DNA of 64,000 bases from Chitinophaga rupis (GTDB lineage: Bacteria; Bacteroidota; Bacteroidia; Chitinophagales; Chitinophagaceae), in assembly GCF_900109685.1 (NCBI RefSeq), contig NZ_FOBB01000005.1, positions 429,903-493,902 on the forward strand, read 5' to 3'. Below are positions 25,602 through 32,990 of the stretch, one piece after another. A model generated the notes under the pieces. That model saw nothing but the letters and a program-made list of their open reading frames with translations. It was not told the origin of the DNA and made no database searches. Position 1 is the stretch's first letter; each line of letters starts with the position of its first letter. The translations under genes and the position numbers were made by a program.

Positions 25602-27272
25602 TCACCCCTTCTTCACCGGCTGTAACTTAGGCTTGCCCTTCTTTTTATCTCCATTCACCATGCTGTCTGCCAGCTGCAGGGCATTGTAAGCATTCACAAT
25701 ACCACCGGTTACAGACAGGCTGCTGAACGGTACTTTTTCTTCTGTACCGGGTTTGGTTACCATGCTGTCTGTTAAAGGCGATACGCTTTTTTCCAGCACC
25801 ATTTTCAGCTGCTGCGCAGTCAGGCTGGGGTAGTAGGAGAGTACCAGGGCTGCTACACCGGTTACTACCGGGGCGGCCATGCTGGTACCGCTGGCGCTGC
25901 CGTACTTGTTACCACCGGGTACAGTAGAGTAGATCTGCACACCGGGTGCAAACAGGTCTACCTCTGTTTTGCCGTAGTTGGAGAAATTAGCCACTTTGGA
26001 AGTGCGGCGTCCGGCGCCGGAAGCGCCTACCGTGATCACGTTGGTAGCCCGGCTATGATCGTTATAATGTGCGCTGGGGAAGTTATCCACCACATCATTA
26101 TCACTGGCATCATTACCTGCTGCATGTATCAGCAATACGCCTTTTGATTCGGCATATTTAATAGCATCATCTACCCAGTCCTTATTAGGGGAAAATCCTT
26201 TACCAAAGCTCATGTTAATAACCTTGGCGCCATTGTCCACCGCATAACGGATGCCCAGGGCCACATCCTTATCACGCTCATCACCGTCCGGTACCACTTT
26301 TACTGCCATAATGCGTACGTTATCCGCTACACCGTCAATACCTACGTTGTTATTGCGGGCAGCTGCAATAATGCCGGATACGTGGGTGCCGTGGAAGGCA
26401 AATTCGCCCATTACATCATTATTGCCGTAGTATTTGTCGTTAATATCGTCTGTATTATCGCCTACAATTTCCTTGCGTTTATCTACTTCGCCCTCGTCTG
26501 CTCTTTCAGCTTTCTTCTTCAGATCGTCAATATACTCTTCAAATTCTGATTTAAAGTCCAGGTAGGCTACGTTCTGCTCGCCGGTGCTTTGCAGCAGGCG
26601 GGTCATAAAGTTCTTAGCCACCATTACATCCTGGTCAGTAGTTTCTATACTATCCAGGCGCGGACCGTTAAAGTCATCCTGTTTCAGGTAAGTGGTCAGG
26701 ATGTTGGCGCACTTCAGCATGTTATCATGCAGCTTGGTCATGGTGCGGTAAGAGGCTTTATACTGGCTGGTAGGTTTTACAACCTTCTCCACCAGCTTTT
26801 GCCAGTAGGCATATTCCCGGGAGCTGCGATCCATGGTAGAATCCGGGTTGCCGTAAATGCGGCGGTAACGCAGGTATTCGCGGGTAGCTTCATCAGAGGC
26901 TTCCTTTACGCTGCGGCCGTCTTTACCGCCCAGGAAGTTCCAGCCGTGAATATCATCCACATAACCATTACCATCATCATCTATGTTGTTACCGGGAATT
27001 TCCTTTGGGTTGGTCCAAAGGATGGATTTAAGGTCCTCATGGGTAGTATCAATGCCTGAATCTATTACGGCTACTACTACCGGTGTGCTCTTTTTGCCTT
27101 TTAATAGCTCTTTGTAAGCTTTTTCTGCGCCTATTCCCAACACACTGTCCTTGTCATAGCTTAATAAGTGCCAGTTCCTGGGAATTGATGTGCCTTGTGC
27201 AAATGTGCTGATCGAGGCTGTCATTAGCACAACACTTCCCGCCAGTACGGCCACTGCTCTGCGTACAATCAT
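25602..27272 (-). CDS. Secreted subtilisin-like serine protease (S8) with large insertion
   Basis: The product is 556 residues with a signal peptide (residues 1 to about 25, ending STFAQ). The S8 triad is visible: D71 in VIDSGID, H294 in HGTHVSG and S464 in GTSMAAP, with the oxyanion Asn in AAGND. About 220 residues separate the Asp from the His, against about 30 to 40 in classical subtilisins. The extra part (about 115-285) is helical and charged and carries a polar, Asp-rich end. No C-terminal sorting domain is seen; the end is Lys-rich. It is likely exported to the periplasm or surface. Confidence 0.92.
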   Translation of the reverse strand: MIVRRAVAVLAGSVVLMTASISTFAQGTSIPRNWHLLSYDKDSVLGIGAEKAYKELLKGKKSTPVVVAVIDSGIDTTHEDLKSILWTNPKEIPGNNIDDDGNGYVDDIHGWNFLGGKDGRSVKEASDEATREYLRYRRIYGNPDSTMDRSSREYAYWQKLVEKVVKPTSQYKASYRTMTKLHDNMLKCANILTTYLKQDDFNGPRLDSIETTDQDVMVAKNFMTRLLQSTGEQNVAYLDFKSEFEEYIDDLKKKAERADEGEVDKRKEIVGDNTDDINDKYYGNNDVMGEFAFHGTHVSGIIAAARNNNVGIDGVADNVRIMAVKVVPDGDERDKDVALGIRYAVDNGAKVINMSFGKGFSPNKDWVDDAIKYAESKGVLLIHAAGNDASDNDVVDNFPSAHYNDHSRATNVITVGASGAGRRTSKVANFSNYGKTEVDLFAPGVQIYSTVPGGNKYGSASGTSMAAPVVTGVAALVLSYYPSLTAQQLKMVLEKSVSPLTDSMVTKPGTEEKVPFSSLSVTGGIVNAYNALQLADSMVNGDKKKGKPKLQPVKKG

Positions 27273-27626
27273 TTAAATTTTATTTTAAGTCAGATGGAAC
27301 CTGGTATTATAAACAGGTTCTCAATGAAAAACACTTGTAATATAATACAGGTAAATAAACGTCTTATCATAAACAATTTAAATACCATATTTGGTTAAAG
27401 ATATGTAAAATGGAATTACTACAAGACAACATTCTGACGAGCGTTCAAAAAAGCTGATCACTGACAAGCGAATTGCAACCGCGCTTTTTAATTGCAAAAA
27501 TTCTTGCTTTTTTTTCCATATCAGCATTGTTGAAACTCATTCAATACCTCAGATAAATATCGGCAAGCAGTTAATAACCAATATATTAAAAAAAAGAAAG
27601 GGCTCTGCCTGCTTATTTGATATTAA

Positions 27627-27791
27627 ATGCGAAGTGAAAAAATAGGACTTTTAGAACCCACAAGGAAGGATTATAGCACAAAAGTAGAATATGAATTGTC
27701 GGAAAAAAGTATAATATTTATTGCTAGAAGAATGTTTGAAAGCCATCTCAGGCTGACAGACGTTTTTCTCATAAGCATGGTTTCCGTTTAA
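27627..27791 (+). CDS. Possible 54-aa ORF resembling the wing of an HxlR-type regulator (remnant?)
   Basis: ATG at 27627 opens 54 codons, ending directly before a strong terminator. The stretch GLLEPTRKDYSTKVEYELSE looks like the wing region of HxlR/winged-helix regulators (compare the family's VEYxLTE). The DNA-binding helices that should precede it are missing, and a stop codon stands immediately before the ATG. It may be the 3' remnant of a lost regulator or a real small protein; the similarity was judged by eye only. Confidence 0.3.
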   Translation: MRSEKIGLLEPTRKDYSTKVEYELSEKSIIFIARRMFESHLRLTDVFLISMVSV

Positions 27792-27793
27792 CG

Positions 27794-27830
27794 AAAAAGC
27801 GAGGTTCTCTAACCTCGCTTCTTTTTTTTA
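27794..27830 (+). terminator. Strong Rho-independent terminator
   Basis: GCGAGGTT-CTCT-AACCTCGC (27799-27818) is followed by CTTTTTTTT-type T-run on the plus strand and flanked by As on the left. The only plus-strand candidate it could serve is the 54-codon frame or an unseen small RNA just upstream. Confidence 0.85.
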
Positions 27831-28133
27831 TAGTCATATATACAAAGGGAAAAAATCAAACATCTAAAACGCCCAGGATCACTACTTTATTGTTGAGTTT
27901 GCACTATTGTTATTAAGCGGCTTACAAAAATTAAAATATTATATATATTATTTAGTTTAATGCAATTGCAGTTTTGTTGCAAAGCAGCCTATCGCTGGAA
28001 GAAAGGCATTTTGTTCCCGTATAGGGCTCTCCGGTAGAGCCTTGCAGGAAGCAGAGAGCTGAGTTCTTAAGCATGCCTCCAGCAGCTTCGGATTCAACTT
28101 CAACCGGTATAATCTTGCCGGTAGTACCTCCCT

Positions 28134-28187
28134 AAAAAGCCTGGCGCCGGAGCCATGTGTTTCGCACACATAACTCCGGCGCCAGGC
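28134..28187 (-). terminator. Long GC-rich terminator of the aldehyde dehydrogenase gene
   Basis: GCCTGGCGCCGGAG (28139-28152) pairs with CTCCGGCGCCAGGC (28174-28187). The stem continues through ATGTGT/ACACAT around a TTCG-type loop. On the minus strand the stem is followed by CTTTTTAGG. It lies 18 bases past the stop codon at 28205. Confidence 0.88.
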
Positions 28188-28204
28188 CATTAAAAAACAT
28201 ATCA

Positions 28205-29734
28205 TTACAGGTCAAAAGAAATACCCTGTGCCAGCGGCAAACTGTTGGAATAGTTGATCGTATTGGTTTGGCGGCGCATGTAGTTCTTCCACGCATCGGA
28301 GCCGCTTTCGCGCCCGCCGCCGGTTTCCTTTTCACCGCCAAAGGCGCCGCCTATTTCCGCACCCGAAGTACCAATATTTACATTGGCAATGCCACAATCG
28401 GAGCCTGCGCTGGAAAGGAACTGTTCCGCCTCCCGCAGGTTCAGCGTCATAATAGCAGAGGAAAGCCCCTGTGGTACGCCATTCTGTATGTCAATAGCTT
28501 CTGCCAGGGTTTTGTATTTGATCACGTATAATATAGGCGCAAACGTTTCATGCTGCACAATGTCAAAATAGTTCTGTACTTCAGCAATGCAGGGCTGTAC
28601 ATAACAGCCGGATTCAAAACCCTTTCCTTCCAGCACGCGGCCTTCTACCAGGAAACGGCCGCCCTGCTTTGTTACCTGTTCCAGGGCCTGCTGGTAGGCC
28701 TGCACGGCCTGTTTATCTATCAGTGGGCCTACGTGATTATTTTCATTTAACGGGTCGCCTATACGAAGCTGTTTGTAGGCATTCACCAGCTTTTGTGTAA
28801 AAGCATCATACACACTTTCATGGATAATGAGGCGGCGGGTAGAGGTACAGCGTTGTCCGGCAGTACCTACGGCGCCAAACACACATCCTATGAGCGACAT
28901 ATCCAGGTCGGCTGCCTCAGAGATAATAATGGCATTGTTGCCACCCAGCTCCAGCAAAGCCCTGCCTAAACGGGCGCCTACTGCGCTGCCCACGGCCTTA
29001 CCCATGCGGGTAGACCCTGTGGCGGATACCAGTGGTATACGGGTGTCATGTGTTAACCATTCACCCACCTCACGGCCACCGGTTACCAGGTTGCAAACCC
29101 CTTCCGGTACCTGGTTGGCGGCAAATACGCTTTGTACAATATGCTGGCATACCAATGCGGTAACCGGTGTTTTTTCAGATGGCTTCCAGATGCATACATC
29201 GCCGCATACCCAGGCCAGCATGGCATTCCAGCTCCATACTGCTACCGGGAAGTTAAAGGCGGATATAATGCCTACCACCCCCAGCGGATGCCACTGCTCA
29301 TACATACGGTGGCCCGGCCTTTCAGAGTGCATGGCAAGACCGTAGAGCTGCCGGGAAAGGCCCACGGCAAAATCACAGATGTCTATCATTTCCTGTACCT
29401 CGCCATAACCTTCCTGCAGGCTTTTACCCATTTCATAGGACACCAGCTTACCCAGCGATGTTTTATGTGTGCGCAGCGCTTCACCTATCTGCCGCACCAC
29501 CTCGCCACGTTTGGGCGCGGGCCACTGGCGCCATTCTTTAAAAGCCTCTTCTGCAGCGGCTACCACCGCATCAAACTCCGCTTTGCTGCCGCTTTGCACC
29601 TGGGCTATTTCCTTTCCATCAACCGGGGAAAAGGAGCTGAGCACCTCACCTTCGCCTTTCAGCCAGTGTTTACCGGTGCTTACCCCGCTATGCCGGGCCG
29701 GTATATTAAATTCTTTCAGGATATCTGCTATCAT
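28205..29734 (-). CDS. Aldehyde dehydrogenase, ALDH7 (alpha-aminoadipate semialdehyde) type
   Basis: The product is 509 residues from the ATG at 29734 (MIADILKEFNIPARHSG). A TTG nine bases upstream is not favoured. It has the ALDH signature ALLELGGNNAIII with the catalytic Glu, and GTAGQRCTSTRRL with the catalytic Cys. The pattern (HPLGVVGIISAFNFPVAVWSWN, quoted in part) is that of ALDH7A1/AmaB, which oxidises 2-aminoadipate 6-semialdehyde in lysine breakdown. The gene upstream codes a DUF1338 2-oxoadipate enzyme, which supports that role. A family B repeat separates the two. Confidence 0.88.
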   Translation of the reverse strand: MIADILKEFNIPARHSGVSTGKHWLKGEGEVLSSFSPVDGKEIAQVQSGSKAEFDAVVAAAEEAFKEWRQWPAPKRGEVVRQIGEALRTHKTSLGKLVSYEMGKSLQEGYGEVQEMIDICDFAVGLSRQLYGLAMHSERPGHRMYEQWHPLGVVGIISAFNFPVAVWSWNAMLAWVCGDVCIWKPSEKTPVTALVCQHIVQSVFAANQVPEGVCNLVTGGREVGEWLTHDTRIPLVSATGSTRMGKAVGSAVGARLGRALLELGGNNAIIISEAADLDMSLIGCVFGAVGTAGQRCTSTRRLIIHESVYDAFTQKLVNAYKQLRIGDPLNENNHVGPLIDKQAVQAYQQALEQVTKQGGRFLVEGRVLEGKGFESGCYVQPCIAEVQNYFDIVQHETFAPILYVIKYKTLAEAIDIQNGVPQGLSSAIMTLNLREAEQFLSSAGSDCGIANVNIGTSGAEIGGAFGGEKETGGGRESGSDAWKNYMRRQTNTINYSNSLPLAQGISFDL

Positions 29735-29756
29735 GGGTTGCAATTTAATGATTATT

Positions 29757-29880
29757 TAGTCCATGGTCCATAGTCGATGGTCCATAGCATGTTGCACAGT
29801 TTCCTGTGCTCCAGTGATATTACTTGTAAAGCTACCTTACGTTCAAGGCCATGGACCATCGACTATGGACCATGGACTCA
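29757..29880. repeat. Inverted word repeat, family B copy 2
   Basis: The left arm TAGTCCATGGTCCATAGTCG...(29757-29790) and the right arm (29848-29880) are near-perfect reverse complements. They enclose a 57-base loop of unique sequence. It lies between two minus-strand genes of one pathway, so if it stops transcription it would uncouple them. Confidence 0.88.
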
Positions 29881-29881
29881 A

Positions 29882-30766
29882 CTATCTCCCCGTTTGCGAA
29901 CTATACGTACTCTCAAAGATCTTATCCGCATTACCGGCTTCAAAACCATCCCGGCGGTGTTCCCGCTTTACCTGGTCTGTGGGCAGGTGTGCGAATTGGG
30001 GTAGTACCTTTCTTTCTGCAAACTCCACATAAGAGCCGGCAATGGGGTGCGTTTCATTATTGGCAAATGTGGCGGTGATCATATTGGCTACCGTAGCGCT
30101 TTGCAGCAGGCCGCCATCAGGGCTTACCTTCATTTTGCCGCCGGCATTGTTCAGGGTAAAACCTTTACGCTCCAGGAAAGCATTAAACTCGGGAATGGTA
30201 TTATAACCCGGGGGCAGGTTATGTACGCTGATAGTAAAGTGGTTCAGGTAATAACGGTTGTAAATGACCCAGGCGGCATACTCGCTTTCAGCTGCCAGCA
30301 GCTTATAATCCTCCAGGGTAGGCAGGCGCCATAAGCCACTGTGCAGGAAACTATCTACTGCACTGGCATCGTCCAGGTTCAGGGCATCTACGGGATCGGA
30401 TTTAACTTCATTAGTGTAGCTCCGGATAAGCTCCTGTGCCTTCGGGCTCAGGTCCTGCACGCGCAGCTCACTGATAAAAATGCGGGGAAAATGAGGTGCA
30501 GGCGGTGCGTACCAGAAAGCATCCAGCTTTTTCTCGGGGAAGTGGTAGGCGCTTTTTTTCGTGTAGCCGTAATGCAGGAAGATCTTTTCCAGGGATTGTA
30601 TGCCCAGCTGCGGCACGCCCATGGTCCGGAATGCAATATGGTCATTTTCCACATCTTCCGGCTTTGCAATAATACCTTCCTGTATCATGGCTTGTATAAT
30701 GGCCTTTACATCGGGCACCCGCTCCATGTAGCGCTGCATAAGGCCGCTGAGTACTTGCTCTAGCAT
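29882..30766 (-). CDS. DUF1338 protein, 2-oxoadipate dioxygenase/decarboxylase (HglS-like)
   Basis: This 294-residue protein belongs to the DUF1338 family. HglS of this family turns 2-oxoadipate into 2-hydroxyglutarate with O2 and Fe(II). The predicted metal ligands are all present: H43 in NDHIAFRT, H176 in YYLNHFTISVHNL and E248 in GSYVEFAERK. R47, four residues after the first His, matches the substrate-binding arginine. With the neighbouring ALDH7-type gene it forms a lysine or aminoadipate catabolic module; the linking transaminase is not in the window. Function is inferred from these residues and the neighbour. Confidence 0.85.
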   Translation of the reverse strand: MLEQVLSGLMQRYMERVPDVKAIIQAMIQEGIIAKPEDVENDHIAFRTMGVPQLGIQSLEKIFLHYGYTKKSAYHFPEKKLDAFWYAPPAPHFPRIFISELRVQDLSPKAQELIRSYTNEVKSDPVDALNLDDASAVDSFLHSGLWRLPTLEDYKLLAAESEYAAWVIYNRYYLNHFTISVHNLPPGYNTIPEFNAFLERKGFTLNNAGGKMKVSPDGGLLQSATVANMITATFANNETHPIAGSYVEFAERKVLPQFAHLPTDQVKREHRRDGFEAGNADKIFESTYSSQTGR

Positions 30767-30771
30767 AGCGT

Positions 30772-31090
30772 GTTCAATTACGAATTATTCAATTACGAAT
30801 TACGAATTGCCTGCGTTTTGTTGAAGAGCAGTTTTTTCATTCGTGGCTTGTAATTGATAACTCTGTTTTGGTGTATTAAATAAACAATTTATTATAGATC
30901 GCTTTTCGTTCTAATCAATTTATAATATTAAAACTATTTCGTCATCCGTACCCATTCAATCCTCCATAATTAACAACCTTCAATCCCTTCGTAATTACCC
31001 ATATCATAATTACTCCAATCGCATTCCCCGCTGGGCGGGGCAGGCTATGCACCGCTTTAGGCGGTGTAGTAATTCCGTAATTCTTAATCG
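30772..31090. repeat. Inverted word repeat, family C copy 2, filling the panB upstream gap
   Basis: The left arm TTCAATTACGAATTATTC plus AATTACGAATTACGAATTGC lies at 30772-30810. Complement-type words (CGTAATTACC, AATTCCGTAATTC) lie at 30992-31085. The loop is AT-rich, with CCCCGCTGGGCGGGGCAGGC at 31028-31047; GGGCAGGCTAT is shared with copy 1. No gene is supported in this 326-base gap. Confidence 0.7.
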
Positions 31091-31092
31091 AA

Positions 31093-31908
31093 TCAGTATT
31101 GTTCATTCTCACTCGGAAAATCCCGGCTCTTTACATCTGTTATATACTGCTGGGTAGCGTTCAGGATATCTTCATACAAATTCAGATAGCGGCGTAAAAA
31201 GCGGGGTTTAAACTCTTTGTTAATACCCAGCATATCGTGCATTACCAGCACCTGCCCATCCACATACTTGCCGGCGCCAATACCAATAATGGGTATTTGT
31301 ACGGTTTCCGCTACTTTTTTGGCCAGCAGGGCGGGGATCTTTTCCAGCACTATGGCAAAACAGCCCGCGTTTTGCAGCAGCACAGCATCCTGCAGCAGCT
31401 TTTGCGCTTCTGCTTCTTCGGTAGCACGCACGGCGTAAGTGCCAAACTTGTAAATCGACTGGGGGGTAAGGCCCAGGTGGCCCATTACCGGCACCCCGGA
31501 AGATATAATACGTTTTACGGATTCAATGATCTCTTCACCACCTTCTATCTTAATACCATGCGCCCCTGTTTCTTTCATAATACGGATGGCAGAGCTTAAG
31601 GCTTCTTTGGAGTTACCCTGGTAAGAGCCAAAGGGAAGGTCTACTACTATAAAGGCGCGTTTAATAGCCCTTACCACGGAGGAGGCGTGGTAGATCATCT
31701 GGTCAAGCGTAATGGGCAGGGTAGTTTCGTGCCCGGCCATTACATTGGAGGCGGAATCGCCCACCAGTACCACATCTATGCCTGCATCGTCAAAAATCCC
31801 GGCCATGGAATAGTCATAAGCTGTGAGCATAGATATCTTCTCCCCATCTGCTTTCATCTTTTGCAGTATATGGGTGGTTACGCGTTTAACTTCCTTGTTT
31901 ACAGACAT
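31093..31908 (-). CDS. panB: 3-methyl-2-oxobutanoate hydroxymethyltransferase
   Basis: The product is 271 residues from the ATG at 31908 (MSVNKEVKRVTTHILQKMK). An in-frame TTG at 31929 lies in repeat-like AT sequence and is not favoured. Family marks are LTAYDYSMAGIFDDAGID, VLVGDSASNVMAGHETTLP, and IIGIGAGKYVDGQVLVMHD. It makes ketopantoate from 2-oxoisovalerate and methylene-THF, the first step of pantothenate synthesis. panC and panD lie about 5 kb away, so the pathway is split along this strand. Confidence 0.95.
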   Translation of the reverse strand: MSVNKEVKRVTTHILQKMKADGEKISMLTAYDYSMAGIFDDAGIDVVLVGDSASNVMAGHETTLPITLDQMIYHASSVVRAIKRAFIVVDLPFGSYQGNSKEALSSAIRIMKETGAHGIKIEGGEEIIESVKRIISSGVPVMGHLGLTPQSIYKFGTYAVRATEEAEAQKLLQDAVLLQNAGCFAIVLEKIPALLAKKVAETVQIPIIGIGAGKYVDGQVLVMHDMLGINKEFKPRFLRRYLNLYEDILNATQQYITDVKSRDFPSENEQY

Positions 31909-31997
31909 TTGATAGCTGTTAATAATCAATAATTAATGTTCAGCGCAGATTCAGAGGCACAAATTTGGGGAATATATTGATCACTACAGCATTTTTT

Positions 31998-32888
31998 TTA
32001 CGGGAGGTTACCGCTTATTTCGGCATATAAAGCCTGTATCAGGCCGTCGGCCAGGCCTATCTTAGGTACGTATATTTCAGTGGCATCGGCCCAGCGCATT
32101 ACATTCACATAGATCTGCAGCGCCGGTACAATCACATCCGCACGGTCTTCCCGCAGGTTGTACAGGTGAATACGCTCTTCCACTGAAAAGCTGCTGAACT
32201 CTTTGTAATAATCTTTGAGGGTTTCCAGGGAAAGCGGCTTGCCTTCCTTGCGTTTGGAAAGGGAGAAGATCTTGTTAATGTTACCACCGGAGCCAATGGC
32301 CGTTACCGGGCCGTAGCCTTTCAGCTGCTGTTTCAGCGTATCCTTCATCAGCTGCCAGTGCGCTTCGGTTACCTGGCGCTGTAAGAGGCGGATGGTGCCT
32401 ATGTTAACAGAGGTTTTAAATACCAGCTTGTTTTTGCTGAAAAAGGTAAGTTCTGTGCTGCCGCCGCCTACATCAATATACAGGTAGGATTGGGTGGTGG
32501 CCATATGTTCCGCCACATGGTTCTCGTAAATGAAAGAGGCTTCTTCCTCGCCGGTAATGATCTGTATATCTATGCCGGTTTCCTGTTTCACCTGCTTCAT
32601 CAGCTCCGGACCATTGCTGGCGTCGCGCATGGCAGAGGTGGCGCAGGCCTTGAGGTATTTAACGCCATATACTTCCAGTAACAGCTTATAGGCCTTTACA
32701 GTATTTAACAGTTCGGCTGCTTTTGATTCGGAAATGGCGCCGGTGCTGAAAACGTCAAAGCCTAAACGCAACGGTACCCGTACCAGGTTCACCTTTATGA
32801 AATCCATTTCGCCATTGCTTTTAGGCGAGGCCTCTGATATCAGTAACCGTGCAGCATTGGAACCAATGTCGATAGCAGCAAGTTTCAT
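31998..32888 (-). CDS. ppx: Ppx/GppA-family exopolyphosphatase
   Basis: This 296-residue protein has the actin-like ATPase fold of Ppx/GppA: AAIDIGSNAARLLI (phosphate 1), LKACATSAMRDASN, GEEEASFIYENHV and LYIDVGGGSTELTFF (phosphate 2). It is the short two-domain form, as in many Bacteroidota, and removes terminal phosphate from polyphosphate or hydrolyses pppGpp. It lies directly downstream of ppk1 on the same strand, which favours the polyphosphate role. A family F repeat separates the pair. Confidence 0.9.
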   Translation of the reverse strand: MKLAAIDIGSNAARLLISEASPKSNGEMDFIKVNLVRVPLRLGFDVFSTGAISESKAAELLNTVKAYKLLLEVYGVKYLKACATSAMRDASNGPELMKQVKQETGIDIQIITGEEEASFIYENHVAEHMATTQSYLYIDVGGGSTELTFFSKNKLVFKTSVNIGTIRLLQRQVTEAHWQLMKDTLKQQLKGYGPVTAIGSGGNINKIFSLSKRKEGKPLSLETLKDYYKEFSSFSVEERIHLYNLREDRADVIVPALQIYVNVMRWADATEIYVPKIGLADGLIQALYAEISGNLP

Positions 32889-32990
32889 GGATGCAATTTA
32901 AACAAAGTAAAAAGTAAAAAAGAAAAAAGAAAAAGCTGGAGTAACCTGCTGCATTAGTTTTACTTTTTGCCGTTTAATTTTTTACTGTTT
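32889..32990. repeat. Inverted word repeat, family F copy 1 (AAAGTAAAAAGTAAAA words)
   Basis: AAAGTAAAAAGTAAAAAAG with further AAAAAG words at 32904-32935 faces TTTTACTTTTTGCCG and TTTTTTACTG words at 32957-32990. Copy 2 is at 49907-50064. It lies between ppk1 and ppx. Confidence 0.7.

Larger units (their letters stand above)
27273..28138. other. AT-rich intergenic region upstream of the protease
   Basis: Apart from the small frame at 27627-27791 and the terminators listed separately, nothing gene-like is supported here. An inverted repeat GAACCTG/CAGGTTC (27297-27320) could form a hairpin in the protease leader. A GC-richer patch at 27957-28130 has no clear coding content. Confidence 0.4.

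Noticed and set aside
27957..28205. 82-codon minus-strand frame
   Set aside because: It starts inside the terminator of the aldehyde dehydrogenase gene and has no recognisable protein character.
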